30,758 nt of DNA, from contig CAJUJM010000086.1 in NCBI GenBank assembly GCA_910586755.1, positions 1-30,758 of the forward strand. The letters are read 5' to 3'. Every line of letters starts with the position of its first letter. Position 1 is the first letter of the stretch. Positions 14,931-24,096 of the stretch are shown here, one piece after another. Source of the stretch: an uncultured Lachnospiraceae bacterium. GTDB taxonomy: Bacteria > Bacillota > Clostridia > Lachnospirales > Lachnospiraceae. The position numbers were made by a program, and so were the translations under genes. The notes beneath the pieces are model-generated. The model was not told where the DNA came from and made no database searches. It was given only the letters and a program-made list of their open reading frames with translations.

Positions 14931-16589
14931 ATGAGAAATCACAAAAGCAGTTTGCGTAAAGTAGTTAGTCTTGGCCTTTGTGCAGCCATGCTGCTGACTG
15001 CCTGTGGCAAAGCGAAAACTCCCCAGACGGGAAATACGGAAGCGTCAGGGGGAACTGTGGCGGCAGAGCCGGCTACTTCACCGTCAGAGGCTCCTGCCCC
15101 TGCGGCAGATGCGGGGCTGCACAATCTGGAAGACGGCGTGCTGGATATCGGTACTTCTATTAAATGGGACAGCCTGACTCCCTTCCGCAGCCAGGTGGCC
15201 AATAACGCTCCCTGGGCAGCGGAAGTTTATGAGACTCTGGCCCGTCTGACTTATGACAAAGAGTATGTTCCGTTGGTTGCCAAATCCTGGGAAGGGGAGG
15301 ATGACGGCGTTACCTTTAATATAGAGATTTATGATTATGTCTATGATGCCGCCGGAAACCATATCACGGCAGAGGACATTGTATGGATGATCGAGAGCAA
15401 TATGGAGGCGGCGCTGAAGCCTTCCTTTGGCAAAGTAGAGAGCGTAGAGCAGACCGGAGACTATACTTTAAAGGTAGTGATGAAGCAGGATATGGTAGGC
15501 GCTTTTGAGCAGATCCTTACCGGCGGGTATGTGATTTCCAAAGCATCCTATGAAGCGGACAAAGACGGCTTTGCCACAGGAATTGTATCCACAGCGCCCT
15601 ATACGATTACAGAATTTACCCCCGGCGCGACTATGACTTTGGAACGACGGGAAGATTACTGGCAGAAGCCGGAGCTGATTCATCCTTCCTGTTCAGCAAA
15701 TGTGCAGACAATCAAGTACCATACTATCACAGAAGCTTCTCAGGCAGGTATCGCACTGGAGACAGGTACATTGGATGGATTTATCACACTGGATCATAAC
15801 ACGGTTGCACAGTTTGAAGGCAATGATAAGTTTACCTATGTGGCAACGCCCTTTATCAACGGCAGCCAGATGTTTTTCAGCGGTCATGACAGTCGTTCCA
15901 TTGCCAATGATGTGAATCTCCGGCAGGCCATTTGCTATGCCATTGATGCCCAGGGACTTTTGAATGCAGTGTATGCCGGTTATGGACAGACCATGAAGGA
16001 TCCAATAGCAGATACCAGCGTAGGCTGGCTGGAGAAATGGCGCAGTGAAGATTACTACGAGTATGATCCGGTAAAGGCAGAGGAGTTTTTAAAGGCTTCG
16101 GGTTATAATGGAGAAGAGTTGATTCTGCTGGGCGGCTCCAGTTCCCAGATGCAGCGTCTGGCTCAGATGATTCAGTCCTATCTGATGGCTGTGGGAATCA
16201 ATGTGAAACTGAATTTGGTTGATCAGGCCCTTTTGACATCCATCCGTCTGGACGGCAGTCAGTATGATATGTTTATTAATACAGTAGGCGGAGATATGCT
16301 GCCGGATCACTGGTCTATCCGTTATGATATGAACGCTTACAAGACCGGCGACGGTACGGCCCGCCATGATGAGGCGCTGGCAGAACTTCTCTACTCCACC
16401 TGGACGAGAGAGGGCTTTACGGAGGAAAATATTGATAAGGTACATATTTACCTCAAAGACAATATGTATGCTTATGGTATGGTACAGCCTTCTAATGTGG
16501 ACATCTGGCGCAGCGATCTGGGCATGACGGAAGAAATACGTATCAGCCAGGGAAGCCATAACTTTGCCGCCTGCTCTTATCAGGAGTAG
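14931..16589 (+). CDS. ABC transporter substrate-binding lipoprotein, family 5 (peptide type)
   Basis: The product has 552 residues. The N-terminal signal peptide (MRNHKSSLRKVVSLGLCAAM) ends in a lipobox LLTAC with lipidated C25, followed by a Gly/Thr/Ala/Pro-rich linker and the bilobed SBP_bac_5 domain (LARLTYDKEYVPLVAKSWE; later DVNLRQAICYAIDAQGLLNA). It captures substrate outside the membrane for the permeases that follow. Family 5 proteins bind peptides, but also oligosaccharides and other small solutes. Here the sulfatases and GH3 gene argue for a sulfated glycoside. The start at 14931 is preceded by TGGAGG with 7-base spacing and gives a proper signal peptide. It is the first gene of the rightward operon and lies 91 bases before the first permease. 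Confidence 0.92.
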   Translation: MRNHKSSLRKVVSLGLCAAMLLTACGKAKTPQTGNTEASGGTVAAEPATSPSEAPAPAADAGLHNLEDGVLDIGTSIKWDSLTPFRSQVANNAPWAAEVYETLARLTYDKEYVPLVAKSWEGEDDGVTFNIEIYDYVYDAAGNHITAEDIVWMIESNMEAALKPSFGKVESVEQTGDYTLKVVMKQDMVGAFEQILTGGYVISKASYEADKDGFATGIVSTAPYTITEFTPGATMTLERREDYWQKPELIHPSCSANVQTIKYHTITEASQAGIALETGTLDGFITLDHNTVAQFEGNDKFTYVATPFINGSQMFFSGHDSRSIANDVNLRQAICYAIDAQGLLNAVYAGYGQTMKDPIADTSVGWLEKWRSEDYYEYDPVKAEEFLKASGYNGEELILLGGSSSQMQRLAQMIQSYLMAVGINVKLNLVDQALLTSIRLDGSQYDMFINTVGGDMLPDHWSIRYDMNAYKTGDGTARHDEALAELLYSTWTREGFTEENIDKVHIYLKDNMYAYGMVQPSNVDIWRSDLGMTEEIRISQGSHNFAACSYQE

Positions 16590-16680
16590 ATGACGGGAAA
16601 TTTGGAGCCTGAATGAAGGCGGGGGGCAGATGCAGCAAAAGGGCTGCAACTACCTCCCAACTATAGAGAAGGAGCAAAAT

Positions 16681-17649
16681 ATGGGTAAATATGTTGTAAA
16701 ACGTCTGCTGTGGATGGTCCCAATTGTATTGGGTGTAGCGGTTCTGGTGTTCACCCTCATGACCTTTTGCCCCGGCGATCCTGCGGAAATTATTCTGGGC
16801 AGTACAGCCACTGAGGAGAGCCTTGCGCTTAAGCGTGCAGAGCTGGGACTGGATGACCCTTATCTGGTACGGCTGGGGAATTTTTTAAGCGATACTTTTC
16901 TTCATTTTAATCTGGGCGACTCCTGGATGAGCGGCGTCAGCATTGCCGAATCCATTAAGGAGTATCTTCCCCGTACACTGATTCTCAGCATTATCATGAT
17001 CTCCATATCGGCTGTGGTAGGAATTCCTCTGGGCGTGATTGCAGCCGTGAAGCAGAATCGTTGGCAGGACAATTTATGTATGGTGGTGGCGCTGGTGGGA
17101 ATTTCCATCCCCAGCTTCTGGCTGGCCCTTTTGCTGGTTATTCTGTTTTCGGTGAAACTTAACTGGCTGCCGGCCATGGGCATCGGCGGGTTTAAATATT
17201 ATATTTTGCCGGCTTTGGCCGGCTGTACCGGCGGTATCGCTGCGTTGGCCCGTCAAACACGTTCTTCTATGCTGGATGTGATCCGCTCCGATTATATTAT
17301 TACAGCCCGGGCAAAAGGTGTTCCGGAGGGGCAGGTAATCGTCAAGCATGCGCTGAAGAATGGCCTGATTCCCATTATCACGGTTCTTGGAACACAGTTC
17401 GGACGCCTCCTTGGGGGAACTATGATTCTGGAAACGATTTTCGTGATTCCCGGTATGGGACAGTTTATCATTACTGCGGTGAATGGCCGGGATTATCAGG
17501 TGGTTCAGATCGGTTCCATCTTCCTTGCTATTGCTTTCAGCTTTTGTATGCTTGTAGTGGATCTGCTGTATGCCATGGTAGATCCCCGCATTAAGGCAAA
17601 ATATTCCGGCAAATCCCAGAAGAGAAAGAAGGTGCAGGCAAATGGATAA
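16681..17649 (+). CDS. ABC transporter permease, DppB/OppB type
   Basis: The 322-residue integral membrane protein begins MGKYVVKRLLWMVPIVLGVA, the usual start of DppB/OppB proteins, followed by CPGDPAE. About six membrane helices are visible, and the EAA loop that contacts the ATPases reads ARAKGVPEGQVIVKHALKNG. GAAGGAG precedes the ATG at 16681; upstream in-frame starts lack a ribosome site. Its last codons overlap the start of the next permease (ATGGATAA), so translation is probably coupled. Confidence 0.93.
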   Translation: MGKYVVKRLLWMVPIVLGVAVLVFTLMTFCPGDPAEIILGSTATEESLALKRAELGLDDPYLVRLGNFLSDTFLHFNLGDSWMSGVSIAESIKEYLPRTLILSIIMISISAVVGIPLGVIAAVKQNRWQDNLCMVVALVGISIPSFWLALLLVILFSVKLNWLPAMGIGGFKYYILPALAGCTGGIAALARQTRSSMLDVIRSDYIITARAKGVPEGQVIVKHALKNGLIPIITVLGTQFGRLLGGTMILETIFVIPGMGQFIITAVNGRDYQVVQIGSIFLAIAFSFCMLVVDLLYAMVDPRIKAKYSGKSQKRKKVQANG

Positions 17650-18499
17650 GGTGAAAAAGCAGAGTGAATTTGTCCGCGTGATGAAGCAGATGAGCAAGAA
17701 CAAGCTGGCCATGTTTGGCCTGATCATCCTTCTGGCAGAACTTGTCCTTGTATTGCTTGCGCCGGTTATTGCTCCTTATGAATATTCCTATATGGACGCT
17801 ATGGCCATGCAGCAGGGACCTTCTGCAGCACATTGGTTTGGGACAGACGAGTTGGGCCGCGATATTTTCAGCCGTGTACTTTACGGCGGACGATATTCCA
17901 TTACCATGGGACTGTTTGCGGTTCTGATCAGTCAGACAATGGGTATAGCGCTGGGAGCTGTGGCCGGATATTTCGGCGGCCAGGTGGATAACGTTATGAT
18001 GCGTGCCCTGGACATTGTCCAGTCCCTGCCGGCCATGCTTCTGTCCATCGTATTGTCGACGGTTCTTGGCCCCGGTTATATGAACACGATTCTGGCTCTT
18101 TCCGTCAATGGTATGCCTGGCGCGGCCCGTATGCTGCGGGCGCAGATGATGAAGGTACGGGATTGCGAATATATTGAAGCGGCTCAGTCCATCAACTGCA
18201 GTAAGTTCCGTATTATTGTGAATCATATGATTCCAAACTCTTTTTCACCTAATATTGTGCAGGCGACCATGGGTGTGGCTCATATGATTACCATGGCTGC
18301 TTCCTTAAGCTTTATCGGTCTGGGAGTGCAGCCTCCCACTCCGGAGTGGGGCGCAATGCTCAGCGGCAGCCGTCAGTTTATCCGTCAGTGCCCTCATATG
18401 GTTATTTTCCCGGGGCTTGCAATTGCCATTACAATTCTGGCGCTGAATCTCATGGGCGACGGCCTGCGTGACGCGCTGGATCCCAAGCTGAAACGCTAA
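17642..18499 (+). CDS. ABC transporter permease, DppC/OppC type
   Basis: The 285-residue second permease has an N-terminal cytoplasmic stretch and first helix (MSKNKLAMFGLIILLAELVL), then the HWFGTDELGRDIFSRVLYGG motif that defines DppC/OppC proteins. About five further helices and an EAA loop (EYIEAAQSINCSKFRIIVNH) follow. The C-terminus GDGLRDALDPKLKR is typical of the family. It overlaps the previous gene by 8 bases and lies 19 bases before the first ATPase gene. It pairs with the preceding permease to form the membrane channel. Confidence 0.95.
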   Translation: MDKVKKQSEFVRVMKQMSKNKLAMFGLIILLAELVLVLLAPVIAPYEYSYMDAMAMQQGPSAAHWFGTDELGRDIFSRVLYGGRYSITMGLFAVLISQTMGIALGAVAGYFGGQVDNVMMRALDIVQSLPAMLLSIVLSTVLGPGYMNTILALSVNGMPGAARMLRAQMMKVRDCEYIEAAQSINCSKFRIIVNHMIPNSFSPNIVQATMGVAHMITMAASLSFIGLGVQPPTPEWGAMLSGSRQFIRQCPHMVIFPGLAIAITILALNLMGDGLRDALDPKLKR

Positions 18500-18518
18500 C
18501 AGAAAGGAGAGGTGTAGA

Positions 18519-19514
18519 ATGAGCGAACAGAAAAAGGACCAAACTTTTCTGGAAGTGAAGGATTTGAAGGTAGAGTATTTTTCTGACGGTCAGACCGTAC
18601 ACGCCGTAAACGGCGTTTCACTGAAAATTGAGAGAGGAAAAACACTGGGACTGGTAGGAGAGACAGGCGCAGGGAAAACCACTATTGCCAAATCAATTCT
18701 TCGGATTCTGCCGGATGTGGGCGCGAAGGTGACGGAAGGAAAAGTATATTTAGATGGACAGGAGCTTTTTGCTCTTCCAGAGCAGGAGATGCGGAAGATT
18801 CGAGGCAATGGTATCTCCATGATCTTTCAGGATCCTATGACGGCTCTGAATCCGGTGCAGACGGTTGGCGATCAGATCGCCGAGGTTGTAAGGCTGCACA
18901 ATGCCGGAAGTAAGGAAAGCTTTGAAAAGCGGGCCAGGGAAATGCTGGAGATGGTGGGGATTCCCGGAGACCGTTATCATGAGTATCCACACCAGTTTTC
19001 CGGCGGTATGAAACAGCGTGTGGTGATCGCCATTGCTCTGGCCTGCAATCCCGGCCTTCTTCTGGCAGATGAGCCTACTACGGCCCTGGACGTGACGATT
19101 CAGGCTCAGGTGCTGGAGCTGATTGGGGAATTAAGAGAAAAGTATAATACAGCGATGCTTTTGATTACCCATGATATGGGCGTCGTAGCTCAGGTATGCG
19201 ATGAGGTGGCGGTTATTTACGCGGGCCGGATCATCGAATACGGAAGCAAGGAACAGATTTTTGATCATCCGTCCCATCCCTATACCATAGGGCTGTTCGG
19301 AGCAATCCCCAGTATGAAAGAGGATGAGGAATGGCTGCATCCCATTGAGGGGCTGCCGCCGGATCCGGTTAATCTGCCTGAGGGATGTGCATTCCATCCA
19401 CGGTGTCCGTATGCGACTGAGGAATGTAAGAAGAAACCCATTGAGATGTATCAGACGGCAGACGGACATCAGTGCCGCTGCTGTCATATGGGCGCTGCCA
19501 AAAAGGGGGAGTAA
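18519..19514 (+). CDS. ABC transporter ATPase, DppD/OppD type
   Basis: This 331-residue ATPase powers the importer. It shows Walker A GETGAGKT (47-54), Q-loop region IFQDPMTALNP, signature FSGGMKQR, Walker B LLLADEPTTALD and the switch His in LLITHDMG. The C-terminal oligopeptide-transporter extension contains the Cys-rich stretch CAFHPRCPYATEEC, which in related ATPases carries an iron-sulfur cluster. AGAAAGGAGAGG lies ahead of the ATG. The second ATPase follows after 4 bases. Confidence 0.95.
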   Translation: MSEQKKDQTFLEVKDLKVEYFSDGQTVHAVNGVSLKIERGKTLGLVGETGAGKTTIAKSILRILPDVGAKVTEGKVYLDGQELFALPEQEMRKIRGNGISMIFQDPMTALNPVQTVGDQIAEVVRLHNAGSKESFEKRAREMLEMVGIPGDRYHEYPHQFSGGMKQRVVIAIALACNPGLLLADEPTTALDVTIQAQVLELIGELREKYNTAMLLITHDMGVVAQVCDEVAVIYAGRIIEYGSKEQIFDHPSHPYTIGLFGAIPSMKEDEEWLHPIEGLPPDPVNLPEGCAFHPRCPYATEECKKKPIEMYQTADGHQCRCCHMGAAKKGE

Positions 19515-19518
19515 CGGT

Positions 19519-20466
19519 ATGCAGCCAGTAATTGAAGTAAAGGGATTGAAGAAATATTTTCCAACGCCGCGGGGACTTTTGCACGCTGTGGATGACGTAA
19601 CCCTTAGTATTGAAAAAGGAAAAACTTTAGGTGTAGTGGGAGAGTCCGGATGTGGAAAAAGCACGCTGGGACGAACCATTATTCATCTGCAGCCTCCTAC
19701 CGGCGGTCAGGTTTTGCTCAATGGAAATGATATTACCAACATTAAGGGAAAAGAATTGAAAGCGGCCCGGGAGAAAATGCAGATTATCTTCCAGGATCCC
19801 TATTCTTCCCTGGATCCCCGTAAGACTGTAGATGCGACGATACGGGAACCGCTGGTAGTGTCAAAACGCTACAAGAAAAACGAGATTGATAACGCTACAG
19901 CTGAATTAATGGAATTTGTAGGGATTGACGCCCGTTTGCGTATGGCTTATCCCCACGAGCTGGACGGCGGCCGCCGCCAACGTGTTGGCATAGCCAGAGC
20001 GCTGGCCCTGAATCCGGAGTTTGTGGTATGCGACGAACCGGTTTCTGCCCTGGATGTGTCAATTCAGGCGCAGGTACTGAATCTGCTTAAAAAATTACAG
20101 CAGCAAAAGGGTCTGACTTATATGTTTGTTACCCATGATATGAGCGTGGTGCGGCATATTTCCGATGATATCTGTGTCATGTATCTGGGTCAGGTAGTGG
20201 AGAAGTGTTCGTCTAAAGAACTGTTTAGGAATCCGCTGCATCCTTATACCCGGGCGCTTCTGTCGGCAATTCCTTCTGTAGATATTCATAATCCTATTAA
20301 ACGGGAGATCCTGCGGGGGGAGATTACAAGCCCCATTGATCCCAAGCCGGGCTGCCGCTTTGCAGCGCGCTGCCGTTTTGCGACGGAGGCCTGCTTCCAG
20401 CCTCAAAAGCAGGAAGAAGTGTCTCCCGGACATTTTGTCCGCTGCTGCCGGGTGGATGAGTTGTAG
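19519..20466 (+). CDS. ABC transporter ATPase, DppF/OppF type, with variant signature motif
   Basis: The 315-residue partner ATPase has Walker A GESGCGKS (41-48), Q-loop IIFQDPYSSLDPR, Walker B VVCDEPVSALDVS and the His switch MFVTHDMS. The signature is LDGGRRQR (148-155) rather than the usual LSGGQRQR. The C-terminal extension ends with the Cys-rich CRFAARCRFATEAC. The start at 19519 is chosen because GGGGGA lies about 8 bases upstream and the reading then begins MQPVIEVKGLKKYF; an upstream in-frame start at 19324 would overlap the previous gene almost completely. It is the last transporter gene before the sulfatases. Confidence 0.93.
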   Translation: MQPVIEVKGLKKYFPTPRGLLHAVDDVTLSIEKGKTLGVVGESGCGKSTLGRTIIHLQPPTGGQVLLNGNDITNIKGKELKAAREKMQIIFQDPYSSLDPRKTVDATIREPLVVSKRYKKNEIDNATAELMEFVGIDARLRMAYPHELDGGRRQRVGIARALALNPEFVVCDEPVSALDVSIQAQVLNLLKKLQQQKGLTYMFVTHDMSVVRHISDDICVMYLGQVVEKCSSKELFRNPLHPYTRALLSAIPSVDIHNPIKREILRGEITSPIDPKPGCRFAARCRFATEACFQPQKQEEVSPGHFVRCCRVDEL

Positions 20467-20474
20467 AATATTTT

Positions 20475-20522
20475 TACCCTCAGTGAACAGGGGCAGCCTT
20501 TGTCCCTTGCCCACTGAGGGTA
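20475..20522 (+). other. Intercistronic hairpin between transporter and sulfatase genes
   Basis: TACCCTCAGTG (20475-20485) pairs perfectly with CACTGAGGGTA (20512-20522), with an inner GGGCA/TGCCC pairing. No T tract follows on the plus strand, so it is not a clear rightward terminator. It may protect or process the mRNA and so set the ratio of transporter to sulfatase message. A T-rich run precedes it. Confidence 0.5.
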
Positions 20523-20553
20523 GTGATTGTTAATAGAAAGTATGGGTGATAGA

Positions 20554-22014
20554 ATGAAAGATATACTGGTATTTCTCTCTGACCAACATTCTTATGCACA
20601 GCAGGGCTATGCAGGAGATAAACTGGTACGCACGCCAAATCTTGACCGGATTGCGGCAGAAGGAACGGCGATGGAGAATAACTATACTGCGTATCCGCTG
20701 TGCGTACCGGCAAGAATGGCCATGCTGACGGGGCAGCAGGCCAGTAACTGCGGTGTGATGAGTAATTTTGCCGCTTTGGATTCCAACAGGGCGACGTTTG
20801 CTCATTGCCTGAATATTGCAGGTTATGAGACGGTGCTTTGCGGACGGATGCACTTTGTAGGCGGCGATCAGCGCCATGGCTTTTCTTCCCGAATTGCCGG
20901 TGAAATGACGCCGGTCTATGCCAATCGTCCAAAGGCTATCGCACAGGAAAGGGGAGCCCATGATCGCACTCCCCAGGGCGGCCCCAGCTGCTTAAGCGCC
21001 ATCGGAGGAGGAAATTCTCCCACCCTGGAGTTTGACCGCTATGTGGTGGATCATGCTTTGGAGTATTTGGCAGAGGATCATGAAAAGCCTCAGCTCTTGT
21101 TTGTGGGAACCTATGGTCCCCATCATCCTTATGTGGCGCCGAAGGAGCTTTACGAATATTACCGGGACAAGGTTAACGTACCTGAGGAAAGCTTTGATTA
21201 TCCGGAGCATCCTGCTTTGAAGGGGAGAATTCTCCGTGACACAGACCCGGAGGTGGTCAGGGCTGTGCGGGCGGCATATTATGGAATGGTGGAGTTTGAG
21301 GATCAGCAGATTGGGAAAGTTTACGATGCCTTTCAGGCCTATCTGAAGCGGACCGGTCATGAGGGTGTGTTTGTGTATGTATCCGATCACGGCGACCATA
21401 TTGGCACACGGGGTTATTACGGAAAGAGTACATTTTATGAGCAGTCCGCCCACACGCCAATGATTTTCGCAGGCGACGGAGTTGCCTGCGGGCGGAGAAT
21501 AAAAGGCGCTACGTCTCTGATTGATCTGGGGCCAACCCTTTGCGAATTAGCGGGAGCTCCCCCAATGCCGGCGGCTGACGGCATCAGCCTGTGGGGTCAG
21601 CTGTCGAAAGATGCAGATGACAGCTCCCGTATCGTAGTCTCAGAGCTGGGGGGTGAGTTTAGTTTTATAAGCGGAACTTTCAGTTATGGCCAGATGGCAA
21701 AGCAGGGGAAATATAAACTGATTCATTTTGATGGATTTGACGGCCAGGATGTTTTGTATGATTTGGAAGCGGATCCGGCTGAAGAGAGAAATGTAATTTC
21801 AGAGCATCCGGATGTAGCCGCTCGTCTGCGAAATGCCATGGAGGAGACTTGTGAATCTGTGGATCAGATTTACCGGAATGCAGAGCTTTTGAGGGAAAAT
21901 CTTCCGGTTCTGACAAAGTGCGATCTGGATGTACCGGAGGAACGCTGGCACGCGCCGGAGAGTGCGCGCCATTTACCGGATCCCATGGTAAAGAGCAAAC
22001 GATACGCCCATTAG
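20554..22014 (+). CDS. Type I sulfatase 1, cytoplasmic, Cys-type
   Basis: The 486-residue member of the formylglycine sulfatase family has the activation motif CVPAR (C50-R54) followed by MAMLTGQ. Metal and active-site blocks are FLSDQHS near the N-terminus, CGRMHFVGGDQRHGF, GTYGPHHPY and YVSDHGDHIG. The Cys must be converted to formylglycine, which in anaerobes is done by a radical-SAM maturase not present here. No signal peptide is visible, so sulfate removal is intracellular. The start at 20554 is taken by alignment with sulfatase 2 (MKDILVFLSDQHSY against MKKDILLYMSDQHSY) and a GGTGAT ribosome site; ATG at 20542 and TTG at 20527 are alternatives. It is a close paralogue of sulfatase 2. 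Substrate is unknown. Confidence 0.92.
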   Translation: MKDILVFLSDQHSYAQQGYAGDKLVRTPNLDRIAAEGTAMENNYTAYPLCVPARMAMLTGQQASNCGVMSNFAALDSNRATFAHCLNIAGYETVLCGRMHFVGGDQRHGFSSRIAGEMTPVYANRPKAIAQERGAHDRTPQGGPSCLSAIGGGNSPTLEFDRYVVDHALEYLAEDHEKPQLLFVGTYGPHHPYVAPKELYEYYRDKVNVPEESFDYPEHPALKGRILRDTDPEVVRAVRAAYYGMVEFEDQQIGKVYDAFQAYLKRTGHEGVFVYVSDHGDHIGTRGYYGKSTFYEQSAHTPMIFAGDGVACGRRIKGATSLIDLGPTLCELAGAPPMPAADGISLWGQLSKDADDSSRIVVSELGGEFSFISGTFSYGQMAKQGKYKLIHFDGFDGQDVLYDLEADPAEERNVISEHPDVAARLRNAMEETCESVDQIYRNAELLRENLPVLTKCDLDVPEERWHAPESARHLPDPMVKSKRYAH

Positions 22015-22505
22015 AACAGAGCGTCGCCGGCATTATATTTTTCAATTTTCTTTCCCCATAAAAGCTGTACAGCAGTCAGACGCTGCTTGTCAAAGATCAT
22101 GTACGGAGTGCTTTTGGACGGCGGCCACCGGAGCATTAAGTCAAAGCGTTCTTCTTCGCTTAAAGCTTTCGGTGAAAAATACAGATAAAGGGAACCGGCT
22201 CGTTTCGGATTGTTTTGATTGAAGACTCTGGTTCCGGCTACCCCTACTTCTGCAATGTCTGTCCAGGAGAAATGCTGCAGTTTAATACCAAACAGGGTCT
22301 TGGAAAGGCCGGAATCATCCAGGTGCAGGATACATCCGGCTGTCAGACCAATATATCCAAATAGGAGGGCAAGAAGGCCGAAAACGCAGACAGAAAGCCA
22401 GCGGCCGGTTGATACCATGGCTATAGCCAGAGCGGCAAATAAGAGACTGCTGGCAATAGCGGCCAAACATTTAAAGGGATTTATCATAAATTTGGAAGGA
22501 ATCAT
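22011..22505 (-). CDS. Small membrane protein with PH-like C-terminal domain
   Basis: The 164-residue protein has two predicted membrane helices (CLAAIASSLLFAALAIAMV and a second at about 37-58) and a soluble C-terminal half that looks like a bacterial PH-type domain (DSGLSKTLFGIKLQHFSWTDI, then VGVAGTRVF). That domain call is tentative. GAGGTG lies 6 bases before the start. It runs against the sulfatase genes, and its stop overlaps the last 4 bases of sulfatase 1, so the pair is convergent. A role in the locus is not evident. Confidence 0.7.
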   Translation of the reverse strand: MIPSKFMINPFKCLAAIASSLLFAALAIAMVSTGRWLSVCVFGLLALLFGYIGLTAGCILHLDDSGLSKTLFGIKLQHFSWTDIAEVGVAGTRVFNQNNPKRAGSLYLYFSPKALSEEERFDLMLRWPPSKSTPYMIFDKQRLTAVQLLWGKKIEKYNAGDALF

Positions 22506-22530
22506 CAGAACACCTCGATTTAATTTGGAA

Positions 22531-22574
22531 ATATGATGTCATATATAACCTTTTGATCCTGGCATCATTATAAT
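22531..22574. promoter_or_regulatory. Divergent regulatory region before sulfatase 2
   Basis: The 92 bases between the membrane gene and sulfatase 2 hold an inverted repeat, ATATGA-tg-TCATAT (22531-22544), and a consensus -10, TATAAT (22569-22574), facing sulfatase 2. No good -35 was found at the standard distance. An internal promoter for sulfatases 2-4 is plausible but unproven. Confidence 0.4.
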
Positions 22575-22597
22575 ATATCACAGAAAGGGAAGCAAGT

Positions 22598-24094
22598 ATG
22601 AAAAAAGACATTCTTTTATATATGTCTGATCAGCATTCTTATCGTTTGCAGGGTTATGCAGGGGACCCGATTGTGCGAACCCCTAATTTGGATGGGATTG
22701 CGGCCTGCGGTACGGTTATGACCCGTGCCATGACGGCCTGCCCCCTTTGCGTTCCGGCGCGGGCGGCCATGATCTCCGGCCAGCTTCCAAGCAATAACGG
22801 AGTGCTGTTTAACTTTAATTCCATCAATTCGGATCAGGCCACGTTTCTGCATAGTTTGAATGCATCCGGATATGATACGGTGCTGTGTGGGCGGATGCAT
22901 TTTGTAGGGCCGGATCAGCGGCACGGATATTCCAGGCGGATTGCGGGTGAGAGGACGCCGGTATTTCATAATGGCGTGGCTCCTGCTGTGCGGGCGGATG
23001 GGACAAAGTCCAGGGTGACTGGTTTTGATGAAAATGGTTCTGTCAAATATATCGGTCCGGGAGATTCCCCGGTACTGGCCTATGACCGTTATGTGGTAGA
23101 GAATGCCCTGGCATATCTTGAAGAGGATCATGAGGCTCCCCAGTTCATTACAGTGGGTACCTACGGTCCTCATTTCCCCTATGTTGCTCCCAGGGAACTT
23201 TATGAATATTATTATGATAAAGTCAGTCTTGAGGATGTAAGCGAGGATTTTGACGGAGGAAAGGCTTTGGAAGGAAAGCTTCAGGAGGCGGATCCGGAGG
23301 TTGCCCGGGCAGCCAGAGCAGCTTATTATGGCTTGGTGGAGCAGCAGGACCGGCATATCGGACAGGTATATGAAGCCTTCCAGCGCTATCTGGAACGTAC
23401 CGGCCGGGAAGGCGTATTTCTATATGTATCGGATCATGGAGACATGAATGGTACTCATGGCTATTATGGAAAGCAGGTATTTTATGATCCTGCAGTACAC
23501 ATTCCTTTTGTTATGGCAGGAGATGGAATACCCAAAGGAAAGCGGATTGAAAGCCCGGTTAGCCTGCTGGATGTGGGTCCGACAGTTTGCGACATAGCGG
23601 GAGCTATGGTATTGCCGGGGGATGGAAAGAGTCTGGCGCCTCAGCTAAAGGATAACGGAGAAACGGATGAGGAACGCATGGTAGTCAGTGAACTGTACAC
23701 ATACCTGACAAACGGGGAGACAGCCCTTGGACGTATGGTTCAATGGAAGCAGTGGAAATGGTTTGCATACTCAGGTTTGGAGGAGGATGCCCGCCTGTAC
23801 AACGTGGATGCGGATCCGGGAGAACTTACCAACGTAATTGGCCAGTATCCGGAGATTGCCGCCTGCCTGAAATCCTATGCGGATCAGTATAAAAGTTATG
23901 AGGAAGTAATGGTTCATGAGCGGTGGGTGATGGATCAGCTGAAAATATTGATGCAGTGCCATTACGATGATCCCCGGGAACGCTGGCAGTGCCCCAATAA
24001 TCTGGAGGAACTGGAAACGCCTGTCTGCACCAAAAAAGAGGTGGGCCCCACGCCATGGGCAGTCCAGATGTTTAAAAAATTACGGGAGGAATGA
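22598..24094 (+). CDS. Type I sulfatase 2, cytoplasmic, Cys-type
   Basis: The 498-residue paralogue of sulfatase 1 is colinear throughout. The formylglycine motif is CVPAR (C51-R55) followed by AAMISGQ. Shared blocks are YMSDQHSYRLQGYAGD, CGRMHFVGPDQRHGY, GTYGPHFPY and YVSDHGDMNGTHGYYGK. No signal peptide is seen. AAAGGGAAG precedes the ATG. Its stop lies within the start region of sulfatase 3 (GGAGGAATGATGATG), so the two are translationally coupled. The conservation with sulfatase 1 suggests duplication followed by specialisation for different sulfate positions or substrates, which is inference. Confidence 0.93.
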   Translation: MKKDILLYMSDQHSYRLQGYAGDPIVRTPNLDGIAACGTVMTRAMTACPLCVPARAAMISGQLPSNNGVLFNFNSINSDQATFLHSLNASGYDTVLCGRMHFVGPDQRHGYSRRIAGERTPVFHNGVAPAVRADGTKSRVTGFDENGSVKYIGPGDSPVLAYDRYVVENALAYLEEDHEAPQFITVGTYGPHFPYVAPRELYEYYYDKVSLEDVSEDFDGGKALEGKLQEADPEVARAARAAYYGLVEQQDRHIGQVYEAFQRYLERTGREGVFLYVSDHGDMNGTHGYYGKQVFYDPAVHIPFVMAGDGIPKGKRIESPVSLLDVGPTVCDIAGAMVLPGDGKSLAPQLKDNGETDEERMVVSELYTYLTNGETALGRMVQWKQWKWFAYSGLEEDARLYNVDADPGELTNVIGQYPEIAACLKSYADQYKSYEEVMVHERWVMDQLKILMQCHYDDPRERWQCPNNLEELETPVCTKKEVGPTPWAVQMFKKLREE

Positions 24095-24096
24095 TG

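Noticed and set aside
20475..20522. Rho-independent terminator after the ATPase gene
   Set aside because: The stem is strong but no T tract follows on the coding strand.
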